Source: RHLJ01 sp965601955 (GTDB taxonomy: Bacteria; Bacteroidota; Rhodothermia; Balneolales; Balneolaceae). Taken from it: a stretch of DNA of 64,000 nucleotides. Positions 7,249 to 15,032 of this stretch are shown one piece after another. Both the position numbers and the translations under genes were made by a program. Below the pieces are notes generated by a model. It had not been told where the DNA came from. It ran no database searches and saw only the letters and a program-made list of their open reading frames with translations. Every line of letters begins with the position of its first letter. The stretch's first letter is position 1. The stretch is taken from positions 3,844,001-3,908,000 of the forward strand of contig OZ271855.1 of assembly GCA_965601955.1 (NCBI GenBank), in the 5' to 3' direction.

Positions 7249-8018
7249 CATACGATAGCAAAATTATAGAAAGCTCAGGGAGTTTATCTGAAGCATGGGT
7301 TAAATCCTTTTTAGCGGTAAAAAGAGGACGACACTATCCTTTAATAACCGTCATTAACGACATCCCCGAAAATCTTAATGACATCGAAGATAAAGCTATC
7401 CAAAAAAGCCTGAATCAAATCTTGGAATCGAATAATTGCTCAAGCACAAATACAGTTGCAAATACTATTTTCCCTTGGAGCTTATGGAACCAAAATCAAG
7501 ATAGAGATTCACTATTTGAACGATATCTTGGGATAGAATTAGCTCTTAAAACAGTCAGCCAGAATCGGAGAGGTACTTATTTTGAAAGAATGATTAACTA
7601 CACTGATACTCAGGGAAATAGTACCAATCAAATAAATAAGATCATCAATTTATGGAATAGTGGAACTCATCGACATTCAGGCTTACAAATTGGAATATTT
7701 GATGCCAATAAAGACCATTTAAATGGGCCCTATCTAGGCTTTCCCTGTTTACATCAAATATCAATTGACCCATACGGAGCAAATGGAAAGGATGGTATTG
7801 GTTTAACTGCTTTCTACGCTACACAGTTGATGGTAAAAAAAGCATATGGTAATTATCTTGGCCTTTGCAGACTAGGTAAATTCATTGCACATGAATTGGG
7901 TCTGAAGTTTGCAAGATTAACATGTATTGCCGCAAAACCGGGAATAGATAGTACGCTAAAAAGCAAAACAGAACTAAAAGCTTTTTCGGAGCAATTAACC
8001 AATAAATATGAAATATAA
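7245..8018 (+). CDS. Divergent thymidylate-synthase-like protein
   Basis: A 257-residue protein whose C-terminal half resembles the thymidylate synthase fold. YLGFPCLHQISIDPYG (from residue 163) matches the PC(H) loop with the nucleophilic cysteine at C168, and the long helix GIGLTAFYATQLMVKKAYGN through FIAHELGL (185-220) corresponds to the helix that follows the RSxD and GxPFN elements of ThyA. The RSxD phosphate-binding motif and the substrate asparagine are not recognisable. It may thus be a TS-superfamily member with altered substrate or a non-catalytic nucleotide-binding relative. The N-terminal 100 residues are not recognised. It overlaps both neighbours (ATGA and TAATG). Confidence 0.55.
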   Translation: MTYDSKIIESSGSLSEAWVKSFLAVKRGRHYPLITVINDIPENLNDIEDKAIQKSLNQILESNNCSSTNTVANTIFPWSLWNQNQDRDSLFERYLGIELALKTVSQNRRGTYFERMINYTDTQGNSTNQINKIINLWNSGTHRHSGLQIGIFDANKDHLNGPYLGFPCLHQISIDPYGANGKDGIGLTAFYATQLMVKKAYGNYLGLCRLGKFIAHELGLKFARLTCIAAKPGIDSTLKSKTELKAFSEQLTNKYEI

Positions 8019-8728
8019 TGTCATTTTTATCCTCTGAAAGTATAGAAAAGAGATTAGAAAAAACCTCTGTTATATCTGAGTATAATCCAGAAAGAATAAA
8101 GCATTCAGCGTATGAGCTAAGCTTAGGTAACGCTTATTTTGTTACAGATAATAAGAAGAAAGAAACGGTAGATTATGGTGAACATATCGTAATAAAGCCC
8201 GGTCAATTTGCTCTGCTAATTACAAAAGAAAAAATTTCAATTCCGAAAGATTTACTTGGTTTTATCTCTATAAAAGCGGGTATAAAATTTAGAGGATTAA
8301 TCAATGTTTCGGGATTTCATGTAGATCCAGGTTTTAACGGAAAAATTAAGTTCTCTGTGTATAATGCCGGAAGTAAAGACATCGTGCTTAGTGCCGGTGA
8401 CCCAACCTTTCTAATTTGGTTTGCAAAGTTAGATGAGAAAACAAAAAACGGTTATAATGGAATCCACCAAGATCAAAATGATATTTCCACTACCGATGTT
8501 ATGAAGATTCAAGGGGAAATGGCATCTCCGAATGAACTACAGAAACGCATTGATAAACTAGAGACAAAACAAAATATACTATTAACAATATCCGCAAGTA
8601 TATTTATTGCTTTGATCATTTTACTATTCAGCGATTTTCGTATTGACATTGATTCTAATACAAATGAATTACCGGAAGAAGTCAACGTTATAGAATCAGA
8701 TTCGGGTAGTGTTTCAAATGATGATTGA
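8018..8728 (+). CDS. Membrane-anchored dCTP deaminase/dUTPase-fold protein, likely inactive
   Basis: Residues 1-150 follow the trimeric dCTP deaminase/dUTPase fold: KHSAYELSLG near the N-terminus, IPKDLLGFISIKAG in the position of the substrate loop, and SGFHVDPGFNGKIKFSVYNAG matching the (A)GFIDPGFEG and LEFYNSG segments. The catalytic residues are changed: the RSSxxR loop of true Dcd is KAGIKF here, and the catalytic glutamate before the YN pair is serine. A coiled-coil-like stretch (about 165-183) leads to a transmembrane helix at about 184-204 and a short acidic tail. It may sense nucleotides rather than deaminate them. The genes on both sides overlap it. Confidence 0.75.
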   Translation: MSFLSSESIEKRLEKTSVISEYNPERIKHSAYELSLGNAYFVTDNKKKETVDYGEHIVIKPGQFALLITKEKISIPKDLLGFISIKAGIKFRGLINVSGFHVDPGFNGKIKFSVYNAGSKDIVLSAGDPTFLIWFAKLDEKTKNGYNGIHQDQNDISTTDVMKIQGEMASPNELQKRIDKLETKQNILLTISASIFIALIILLFSDFRIDIDSNTNELPEEVNVIESDSGSVSNDD

Positions 8729-9323
8729 TAAGAAATTAATTGTATTTGAAGGCCCCGACAATGTAGGCAAAACAACAATTTGTAACGCCTTATCTGAGTC
8801 ATTAAAAAAGTTAAATTATGACAATATTGTACTCTCATTCCCTGGAAATGTAGATGGTACATTAGGTAATTTCATTCATGACTTACATCATAACCATAAT
8901 AAATATGGTGTACATGATATTAATAATATCAGCCTACAATTACTTCATGTAGCAGCTCACTTTGACACCATTGAGAAAACAATTCTACCTGCATTAGAAG
9001 CATCAAAAATTGTAATTTTGGACCGATTCTGGTGGTCAACCTTCATCTACGGAAGTGTAAGTGGAATTGATATTTCTATTTTGCAAGAAATCATAAGACT
9101 TGAGAGTTATGCGTGGCAAAAAATAGTTCCGGACCTAGTGATCTTTTTTGATAACCCTAAACCATATAACATCACTCCAAACAAAAATTGGTTTCGGCTT
9201 CATAATGAATATTGTGAGTTATTTGCAGAACAGTCAAAAAATTTGAATGGCATCAAGTATACCAACTCGGTAATTCATGATACCGTAAGTGATATAATTA
9301 AACTAATTACCACATCTAATTGA
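8718..9323 (+). CDS. Thymidylate/deoxynucleoside monophosphate kinase-like
   Basis: P-loop kinase of the thymidylate kinase family. The Walker A motif is EGPDNVGKTT near the N-terminus, the DRFWWST motif in the middle corresponds to DR(Y/F) of Tmk, and a lid region is present but has few arginines compared with housekeeping Tmk. About 200 residues matches the family. The start is uncertain among ATGs at 8718 and 8721 and a GTG at 8709; the first two overlap the preceding gene by a few bases. In this context it would phosphorylate a normal or modified dTMP/dUMP made by the ThyA-like enzymes. Confidence 0.8.
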   Translation: MMIDKKLIVFEGPDNVGKTTICNALSESLKKLNYDNIVLSFPGNVDGTLGNFIHDLHHNHNKYGVHDINNISLQLLHVAAHFDTIEKTILPALEASKIVILDRFWWSTFIYGSVSGIDISILQEIIRLESYAWQKIVPDLVIFFDNPKPYNITPNKNWFRLHNEYCELFAEQSKNLNGIKYTNSVIHDTVSDIIKLITTSN

Positions 9324-9330
9324 TGCACAA

Positions 9331-10347
9331 TTGAACAAACAAAAAGATTATCATATTTCTACTAAACTATCACCATTCAAAAAAACTGTTGTTTACGATA
9401 CATACTGGAAATTTGCATATAGAAGGCAAGAAATTTTTTTTGATAAAATTTCTTGTAGAGATAATTCTATACAAGACCCAATTCTTGACGAATATAAATT
9501 CACCAATGCATACAGGGCTTCTGATAGAGTGAGTCAATATCTAATAAAAGAAGTTATTTATGGCAATAAATATTCAGTTCGAGATACATTTTTACGGATA
9601 ATTCTATTTAAAATATTCAATAAAATTGAGACCTGGCAAATGATCGAAGCTGAAGTCGGTCAAATAGATCTTTCTTCTTTCGATGTTGAACGCTTTAGCA
9701 AAATACTTGATCGTGCTTTTAGTAAAGGAATAAGCATCTATTCTGGAGCTTACATAATGGCTTCCGGTAAGAATTATTTTGGGAATCCTCGTAAGCATAA
9801 AAATCACTTAGAATTAATTCAGAAAATGCTTGATGATAATCTTCCAGAAAAAATATCTAATTCAAAAAACATGCAAGAAGCTTTCATCTTATTGAGAGAC
9901 TATCCAACTCTTGGTGATTTTTTAGCATATCAATACGTTACAGATATTAATTACAGCACAATTGTTGAGTTTAGTGAAGAGGAGTTTGTTGTTCCAGGTC
10001 CCGGTGCTAAAGATGGTATTAAAAAATGTTTTGAAGATTTGGGTGGGCTAAATGAATCTGAAGTGATCAAATTAATGATGGATGTTCAATCAGAAGAATT
10101 CGAACGACTCGGTTTAAAATTCAGAAATTTATGGGGAAGAGATTTAAAATTAATAGATTGTCAAAATCTATTTTGTGAAGTAGATAAATACTCAAGAGTT
10201 GCACACCCTAATATCACGGGAAAAAGTAACCGAACAAGAATTAAACAAAAGTACGCGCCTAAAGAAGAGCCAATAGTATTTTGGTATCCTCCTTCCTGGG
10301 GGTTAAATCAAAAAATTGAAAAAACTTATGAGCAACTCTCAAAATAA
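9331..10347 (+). CDS. Thymine-hypermodification enzyme-like protein (5-hmdU DNA kinase helical domain type)
   Basis: The all-helical domain resembles the one found in phage 5-hydroxymethyl-dU DNA kinases and alpha-glutamyl/putrescinyl thymine pyrophosphorylases. Characteristic segments are FTNAYRASDRVSQYLI (57-72), the RIILFKIFNKIETW helix, PTLGDFLAYQYVTDINY (192-208), FVVPGPGAKDGIKK (219-232) and the C-terminal LWGRDLKLIDCQNLFCEVDK (268-287) followed by YSRVAHP. In phages these act on thymine precursors already in DNA. Here no fused P-loop kinase is visible. The start is a TTG eight bases after the kinase stop, with no ribosome binding site; an ATG overlapping that stop runs into a stop after three codons. 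It overlaps the next gene by 20 bases. Confidence 0.68.
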   Translation: MNKQKDYHISTKLSPFKKTVVYDTYWKFAYRRQEIFFDKISCRDNSIQDPILDEYKFTNAYRASDRVSQYLIKEVIYGNKYSVRDTFLRIILFKIFNKIETWQMIEAEVGQIDLSSFDVERFSKILDRAFSKGISIYSGAYIMASGKNYFGNPRKHKNHLELIQKMLDDNLPEKISNSKNMQEAFILLRDYPTLGDFLAYQYVTDINYSTIVEFSEEEFVVPGPGAKDGIKKCFEDLGGLNESEVIKLMMDVQSEEFERLGLKFRNLWGRDLKLIDCQNLFCEVDKYSRVAHPNITGKSNRTRIKQKYAPKEEPIVFWYPPSWGLNQKIEKTYEQLSK

Positions 10348-11347
10348 AAACTATTCAGGAAAAAGCGCTAATGAAGTCTGGGTTTCAGCTTATAATCGGC
10401 TAATAGAGGATAATATTTCAGTCCAAGAAAGTAGAATTGGAGACAACTATGAGCTTTTGCATACCTTTTTAACTATTGAAGACCCTCGACAAAGGTGGGT
10501 AGTTTCAAGAGCTCCTATGATTAATCCTGCTTTTGCGATAGCAGAAATAGTTTGGATTTTAAAAGGTAGAAATGATTCCAAATTTCTAAACTATTGGAAT
10601 AGTAATCTTCCTAGTTATGCAGGACAAACAGATTCCTATCATGGTGCTTATGGTTATCGGCTTAAAAGAAATCTGGGTTTTGATCAAATTGAGAATGCTT
10701 TTCTTGCATTAAAAAACAACTCTACTTCCAGACAAGTAGTACTACAAATCTGGGATTCTAAATTAGATTTACCAGATACAGATGGAGTACCCAGAGACCC
10801 AGATATACCATGCAATATTGTCTCTATGCTTAAAATTAGAAATAGTAAGCTTGAATGGATGCAAGTAATGAGAAGCAACGATATAATTTTAGGCCTCCCA
10901 TATAATATCATACAATTCACTACACTCCATGAGATTATGGCAGGGTGGCTAGACTTGGAACTTGGAACATATAACCATTTAAGTGATAGTTTACACCTAT
11001 ATAAAGCCAATGAAAAGAACTTTAGCTGTGAACCTGATATAGTACCTGAATTAAATAGGGATAATTTAGGTGTTTCAAAGACTGAATCTGACAGACTATT
11101 TACTGAATTAGAATTAAAAATCGATACTCTTATTACAGATACACCTGTTAAACCTGATGAGCTAATTGAGCTCAGTACATGGACGACTGCACCTCAGTCG
11201 TTTAGGAACTTGTTGTTCATCATTTGTATGGAATATGCCAGACGGAATAAATACAATAAACTCATTCCTAAATTTTATGAAAAGAGTACTAATCCAATAC
11301 TTAAGCAAGTATGGAAATTGTGGAGCGATAGATTCTCAAAAAGATGA
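10328..11347 (+). CDS. ThyA-family thymidylate synthase or dUMP hydroxymethylase
   Basis: Thymidylate-synthase family enzyme. It carries HGAYGYRL (105-112), SRQVVLQIWD (134-143), the nucleophile C162 in DIPCNI, the phosphate-binding RSND (182-185), LPYNIIQFTTLHEI (190-203) with N193 at the position that selects uracil over cytosine, and YNHLSDSLHLY (215-225). The histidine usually following the cysteine is asparagine. Retention of N193 argues for dUMP rather than dCMP as substrate; whether it methylates or hydroxymethylates cannot be told. An ATG at 10328 is preferred over the TTG at 10316. It is the last gene of the operon and one of two TS-like proteins in it. Confidence 0.82.
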   Translation: MSNSQNKNYSGKSANEVWVSAYNRLIEDNISVQESRIGDNYELLHTFLTIEDPRQRWVVSRAPMINPAFAIAEIVWILKGRNDSKFLNYWNSNLPSYAGQTDSYHGAYGYRLKRNLGFDQIENAFLALKNNSTSRQVVLQIWDSKLDLPDTDGVPRDPDIPCNIVSMLKIRNSKLEWMQVMRSNDIILGLPYNIIQFTTLHEIMAGWLDLELGTYNHLSDSLHLYKANEKNFSCEPDIVPELNRDNLGVSKTESDRLFTELELKIDTLITDTPVKPDELIELSTWTTAPQSFRNLLFIICMEYARRNKYNKLIPKFYEKSTNPILKQVWKLWSDRFSKR

Positions 11348-11361
11348 CACTGTCACCTGAA

Positions 11362-11396
11362 CTACTACATATATTCTACTAGAAGAGGTGTAGTAG
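11362..11396. terminator. Possible terminator hairpin between convergent genes
   Basis: CTACTACA (11362-11369) pairs perfectly with TGTAGTAG (11389-11396) around a 19-base loop between the two convergent stop codons. There is no strong T-tract, so termination is only suggested by position. Confidence 0.35.
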
Positions 11397-11398
11397 CA

Positions 11399-12454
11399 TC
11401 AGATATTAAATTCTGCTACAACTGCTCCATGATCAGAAGCCTCACTCTTTCTATTAATCACCGTATTAAAGTTTGGGCCTCTCCGGGTATATGTACCTCT
11501 TCTTTCGATATACATATTTGATAATTTTGGCTTCAATGAATTTGAAATCAAAATGTAATCCAACTGGTTACGTGCTGTTTTGTACCTATAGGTTCCTCTA
11601 TTTTTTGCTGGGAGCTCGTTATTAACGTTATATAGTTTTGAATGGTCGGTCAACGGTTTCAATGACCATTTATCTGGTGAAGAATTCAAATCACCACATA
11701 CGATTACATGTTCATTATCAAGATCAAATTCATTTACAAGACTTTCGACCCTTTCGGATTGACCTCGTCTACGTTTTTCACTTTGTGGGTCAGCAGGGTC
11801 ACTATACCCCATCGATTTAAAATGATTGATAAATAGATTCAAATCTTCACTATCGTTGATCTGAATATTTACATGTAGGCAATCTCTAGAAAATGTAGAA
11901 ACTGTTTTACCTAGGTACTGACTTTTATCATTGATATGAGATTTCAAATAATTTACAGGGAATCTAGACATTACTGCCACATCGATTCCACGACGATCAT
12001 TTCCATCAATCAAATAAATGTATTCATACGCTTTGCTTGAATTGTTATTGTAATACTTCTTAAGCAAAAAGCGATCATGAAACTCTTTAAGCAGAGGCCG
12101 ATTCTCAACTTCAACCAACCCTATAATATCTGCATCTATAGAGTGAATAACTTTTGCTACGTTATTAATGGCTGCTTCATCTGCAGGTGATCGCTTGAAT
12201 TCTATCCAGCCTAACCAGTCTGATGCTCCATTGACCTTATCATGTTTGCCCCTAATATCATGAATGGTTATATAATAACTAAGCTTCTTTTTCAGCCTTT
12301 TAATTTCTTCTTGATCAAATACTTGCTTAGCAAGCTCATTCTTTAAATCATCCACCAATCCAAGTAATTCCGTCGATTTTTTTCGGCTAGTTCCAAAAAT
12401 CCTTGGTCGACTAAAAAGGTTTTCGCAATTAAATGTAGCTACTTTAAGCATCAT
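11399..12454 (-). CDS. Endonuclease/exonuclease/phosphatase-family protein
   Basis: A 351-residue metal-dependent nuclease or phosphatase of the EEP superfamily. It begins with the classical VATFNCENLF strand carrying the catalytic Asn, then GLVEVENRPLL with the metal-binding Glu, RGIDVAVMSRFP, VCGDLNSSP with the Asp-x-Asn pair, LDYILIS, and ends with SDHGAVVAEF carrying the catalytic Asp-His. There is no signal peptide, so it acts in the cytoplasm. A lysine-rich helical insertion lies near residues 25-60. It converges on the nucleotide operon and may be cargo of the same island; its substrate is unknown. Confidence 0.85.
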   Translation of the reverse strand: MMLKVATFNCENLFSRPRIFGTSRKKSTELLGLVDDLKNELAKQVFDQEEIKRLKKKLSYYITIHDIRGKHDKVNGASDWLGWIEFKRSPADEAAINNVAKVIHSIDADIIGLVEVENRPLLKEFHDRFLLKKYYNNNSSKAYEYIYLIDGNDRRGIDVAVMSRFPVNYLKSHINDKSQYLGKTVSTFSRDCLHVNIQINDSEDLNLFINHFKSMGYSDPADPQSEKRRRGQSERVESLVNEFDLDNEHVIVCGDLNSSPDKWSLKPLTDHSKLYNVNNELPAKNRGTYRYKTARNQLDYILISNSLKPKLSNMYIERRGTYTRRGPNFNTVINRKSEASDHGAVVAEFNI

Positions 12455-12587
12455 GACTATAGATTATAGAATAAGTAAACTAAAACAAGTAGAATTATCA
12501 AGTATTTAAATGTATAGCCCAGGAAAATTGTCTCTTTATTTACAAGAAGAAGTTGGGGTATCCCTTTCCACTTGTTATAGTGACTTG

Positions 12588-15020
12588 TCAAAAACAATTA
12601 CCCGTAGTTGCACTCCGAAACTGTCTCCTAGAATTGGATTCGATACTTTCAGATGATAATGAGTTTCCACTTAATAATTGACTATAGTTTATTTCTTCAG
12701 GATTTCTCTGCCACACTATGAAATTATTTATGTAATTATTACTTATTGAGGTAGGCTCTTGACAACCATCGGATAATTCCAAAACTCGTTTTTCAACAAA
12801 TTTTTTCAATTCATCAACTTCAACAATAAAATCACCATTTAAGTCTGATCCTAAATGGTCATTACTTAACGCTTGTAAAATAGCTTCTGTCATGATACCT
12901 CGATCCTCATAGAAGTATGAGTTTTGATCCGAACTCGATGATGAAATAACATTAGTACCTGTATTTTTCTGAAGGTCTAGAAAGAGAGCTTTTATGAGTT
13001 CGTAAGGAGGTTGTGTATCAGTTACTTCATCACTATTTAAGAAATATCCAGACTTACACGCATTAATAAACAACAATTTATTTCTGGAAGGTATATTATC
13101 AAATAGCTGTTCAATTTCTCTAAAAGAAACATCCCCAATAATTTCTCCACCTTGATCTGCAATAGACAGAATGGAAAATTCATCTCCATTCCTTTGACCA
13201 TGTCCAACAATGAAGCCTATCACCACATCATCAGGCGTACTTTGCATCAACAAGTTTTTGATATCTGACAATGCATTTTCCTTAAGAATTTGTTTTCCAG
13301 TTACGATATGAGGTCTAATTTCACCATATATATTACGGTTATTAAGAAAGTGCTGTTTAACTGATCTAATATCCTGGTCTGCGGGTAATCGCTCTGTTGA
13401 AAATCCAATTCCTATAAAGAATAGATTTGGTTTATGAGTTCTTTCTTTTACTTGAATTTCATGATTCAAAATTAGCGAAGAGACAAAATTTGTATCTGTA
13501 ACATAAACTTCAATGATATTTTTTCCCGAAGATAACTCAAATTCGGTTCTTACTCTCTCATTTAGTAGCACCCTTCCTTGAGCCCCATATAGTGGAACAC
13601 CATTCACCTTTATATGATATCTATCAATTAATCCTGAACCAGTATTGGCCAAAAAACTAATTTCTGCTTTATCAGTGTGAGTTTGTATTTCAAAATTTGA
13701 TATAGTTGGTGGACGATATGTATCTAGTGAGATATCTGTTTGTCCCAAATTTAGTTTTCGAATTTTGACAGCAAAATTTAATTGATCCAAGATTTCCTCA
13801 TCGTGCTGGGGTATAGATTGATAAACAATATCTGGTCGATTAAAAATCAGATCATATTGAAAAATACTGGTCTTCTTACTTCCGACTTTGAATGTCCCAT
13901 TCCGCACACCATCAGGAGATCCCATATAATATTTTTCTGGGGTCAAAAAAATAAAATCTTCGGATCCTGAAATAGGCCTTATCTCTAGGGTTAAATTTTT
14001 ATCGTTACTATTTCTCCACAATTGTATAGCTCCGGCTAAGTCATAAGTGAAAAAAAGTTGACGATTCTTAAGTACTCTGAAACCCTTAAATTTTTCTTCA
14101 TTCGAAAACGAACTATCATTAATAACTTGACCATTTTCTACAGACAATTTTATGATGTGATTCTCTTGATTGATAATAATTAACTGAGAATTATCATGAG
14201 AAAAGGATATTTCGTTAACTCTCTTTAGACTTGGTTTAATCCATTTTCTATCATAATCGTCATTAAGGTTAAGTAAAATAGTACCCAAATATAAATCAAC
14301 CACTGCTAAATACTGTCCATTCTCCGAAACGACGAATTTAACGGGTCTTTCGAAGTCGTCACCAAAATCATCGATTACCTTTTTTGCAGTTGCGTCCCAT
14401 GAAGAAAATCTAGATCGTGATATCGGATGGTTTAGAGTTATAAACCTAGAATTATTTAAGTATGATTGCGCTTGTATTGGTGTATATGGTGAATCCAGTA
14501 TTGTAAAATCCAATTTTTTTAAATTTATCCCCAAAAATGACGGGCGTTTACGAAAATGGGGATCAAAACCATAAGCTAATTGCTCTTCATCCAATGGGTG
14601 GATTGTCAATAATAATTCGTCAAAATATTGCAGATAAATAGGATTTTCTAGAATAATTCGAGAGTGTTTTTCATTTGATACTACTCTAGAATTTGTTGGG
14701 TTAATTAATAAAAACTCAGAACCTGTGATGTAGTCAGAGCCTAAAGCAAGCAACAAAGTATCATTGATAAACTCTACATGGTTAATTGGATAATCTAAAA
14801 ACCCAATTTGAGGCATAACTTGTGGTTCAAATTTGGACCAAATCCGAAGCTCATTGCCCTGCGCAATTGCTAAAAGGGAGTTATCACCTGTAATATCAAT
14901 TGATGAAACATTTGTTGATGAACCATCTTCAATAGAAAACTCAGGATTATTTTGTTTATAAACGGAGTTCTGACAACCTAATACTATAAATATTAAAACA
15001 ATATGTCCCGGCTTCATCAT
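12588..15020 (-). CDS. Lipoprotein with beta-propeller and caspase-like protease domain
   Basis: The signal sequence ends in a lipobox (VLGC, Cys16), so the protein is probably a lipoprotein outside the inner membrane. Residues about 30-340 form WD40-like propeller repeats, about 440-525 an Ig-like strand region, and about 530-770 a peptidase C14 caspase-like domain with catalytic H607 in GHGQRNG and C655 in NACKSG. The DLNGDFIVEVDELKKFVEKR segment and QEPTS ending are typical of bacterial caspase-like proteins. It is the last gene of a three-gene operon, 12 bases after the LecA-like gene. An exported caspase-like protein with a propeller is unusual; target and trigger are unknown. Confidence 0.85.
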   Translation of the reverse strand: MMKPGHIVLIFIVLGCQNSVYKQNNPEFSIEDGSSTNVSSIDITGDNSLLAIAQGNELRIWSKFEPQVMPQIGFLDYPINHVEFINDTLLLALGSDYITGSEFLLINPTNSRVVSNEKHSRIILENPIYLQYFDELLLTIHPLDEEQLAYGFDPHFRKRPSFLGINLKKLDFTILDSPYTPIQAQSYLNNSRFITLNHPISRSRFSSWDATAKKVIDDFGDDFERPVKFVVSENGQYLAVVDLYLGTILLNLNDDYDRKWIKPSLKRVNEISFSHDNSQLIIINQENHIIKLSVENGQVINDSSFSNEEKFKGFRVLKNRQLFFTYDLAGAIQLWRNSNDKNLTLEIRPISGSEDFIFLTPEKYYMGSPDGVRNGTFKVGSKKTSIFQYDLIFNRPDIVYQSIPQHDEEILDQLNFAVKIRKLNLGQTDISLDTYRPPTISNFEIQTHTDKAEISFLANTGSGLIDRYHIKVNGVPLYGAQGRVLLNERVRTEFELSSGKNIIEVYVTDTNFVSSLILNHEIQVKERTHKPNLFFIGIGFSTERLPADQDIRSVKQHFLNNRNIYGEIRPHIVTGKQILKENALSDIKNLLMQSTPDDVVIGFIVGHGQRNGDEFSILSIADQGGEIIGDVSFREIEQLFDNIPSRNKLLFINACKSGYFLNSDEVTDTQPPYELIKALFLDLQKNTGTNVISSSSSDQNSYFYEDRGIMTEAILQALSNDHLGSDLNGDFIVEVDELKKFVEKRVLELSDGCQEPTSISNNYINNFIVWQRNPEEINYSQLLSGNSLSSESIESNSRRQFRSATTGNCF

Positions 15021-15032
15021 CCGAAATCCTGG

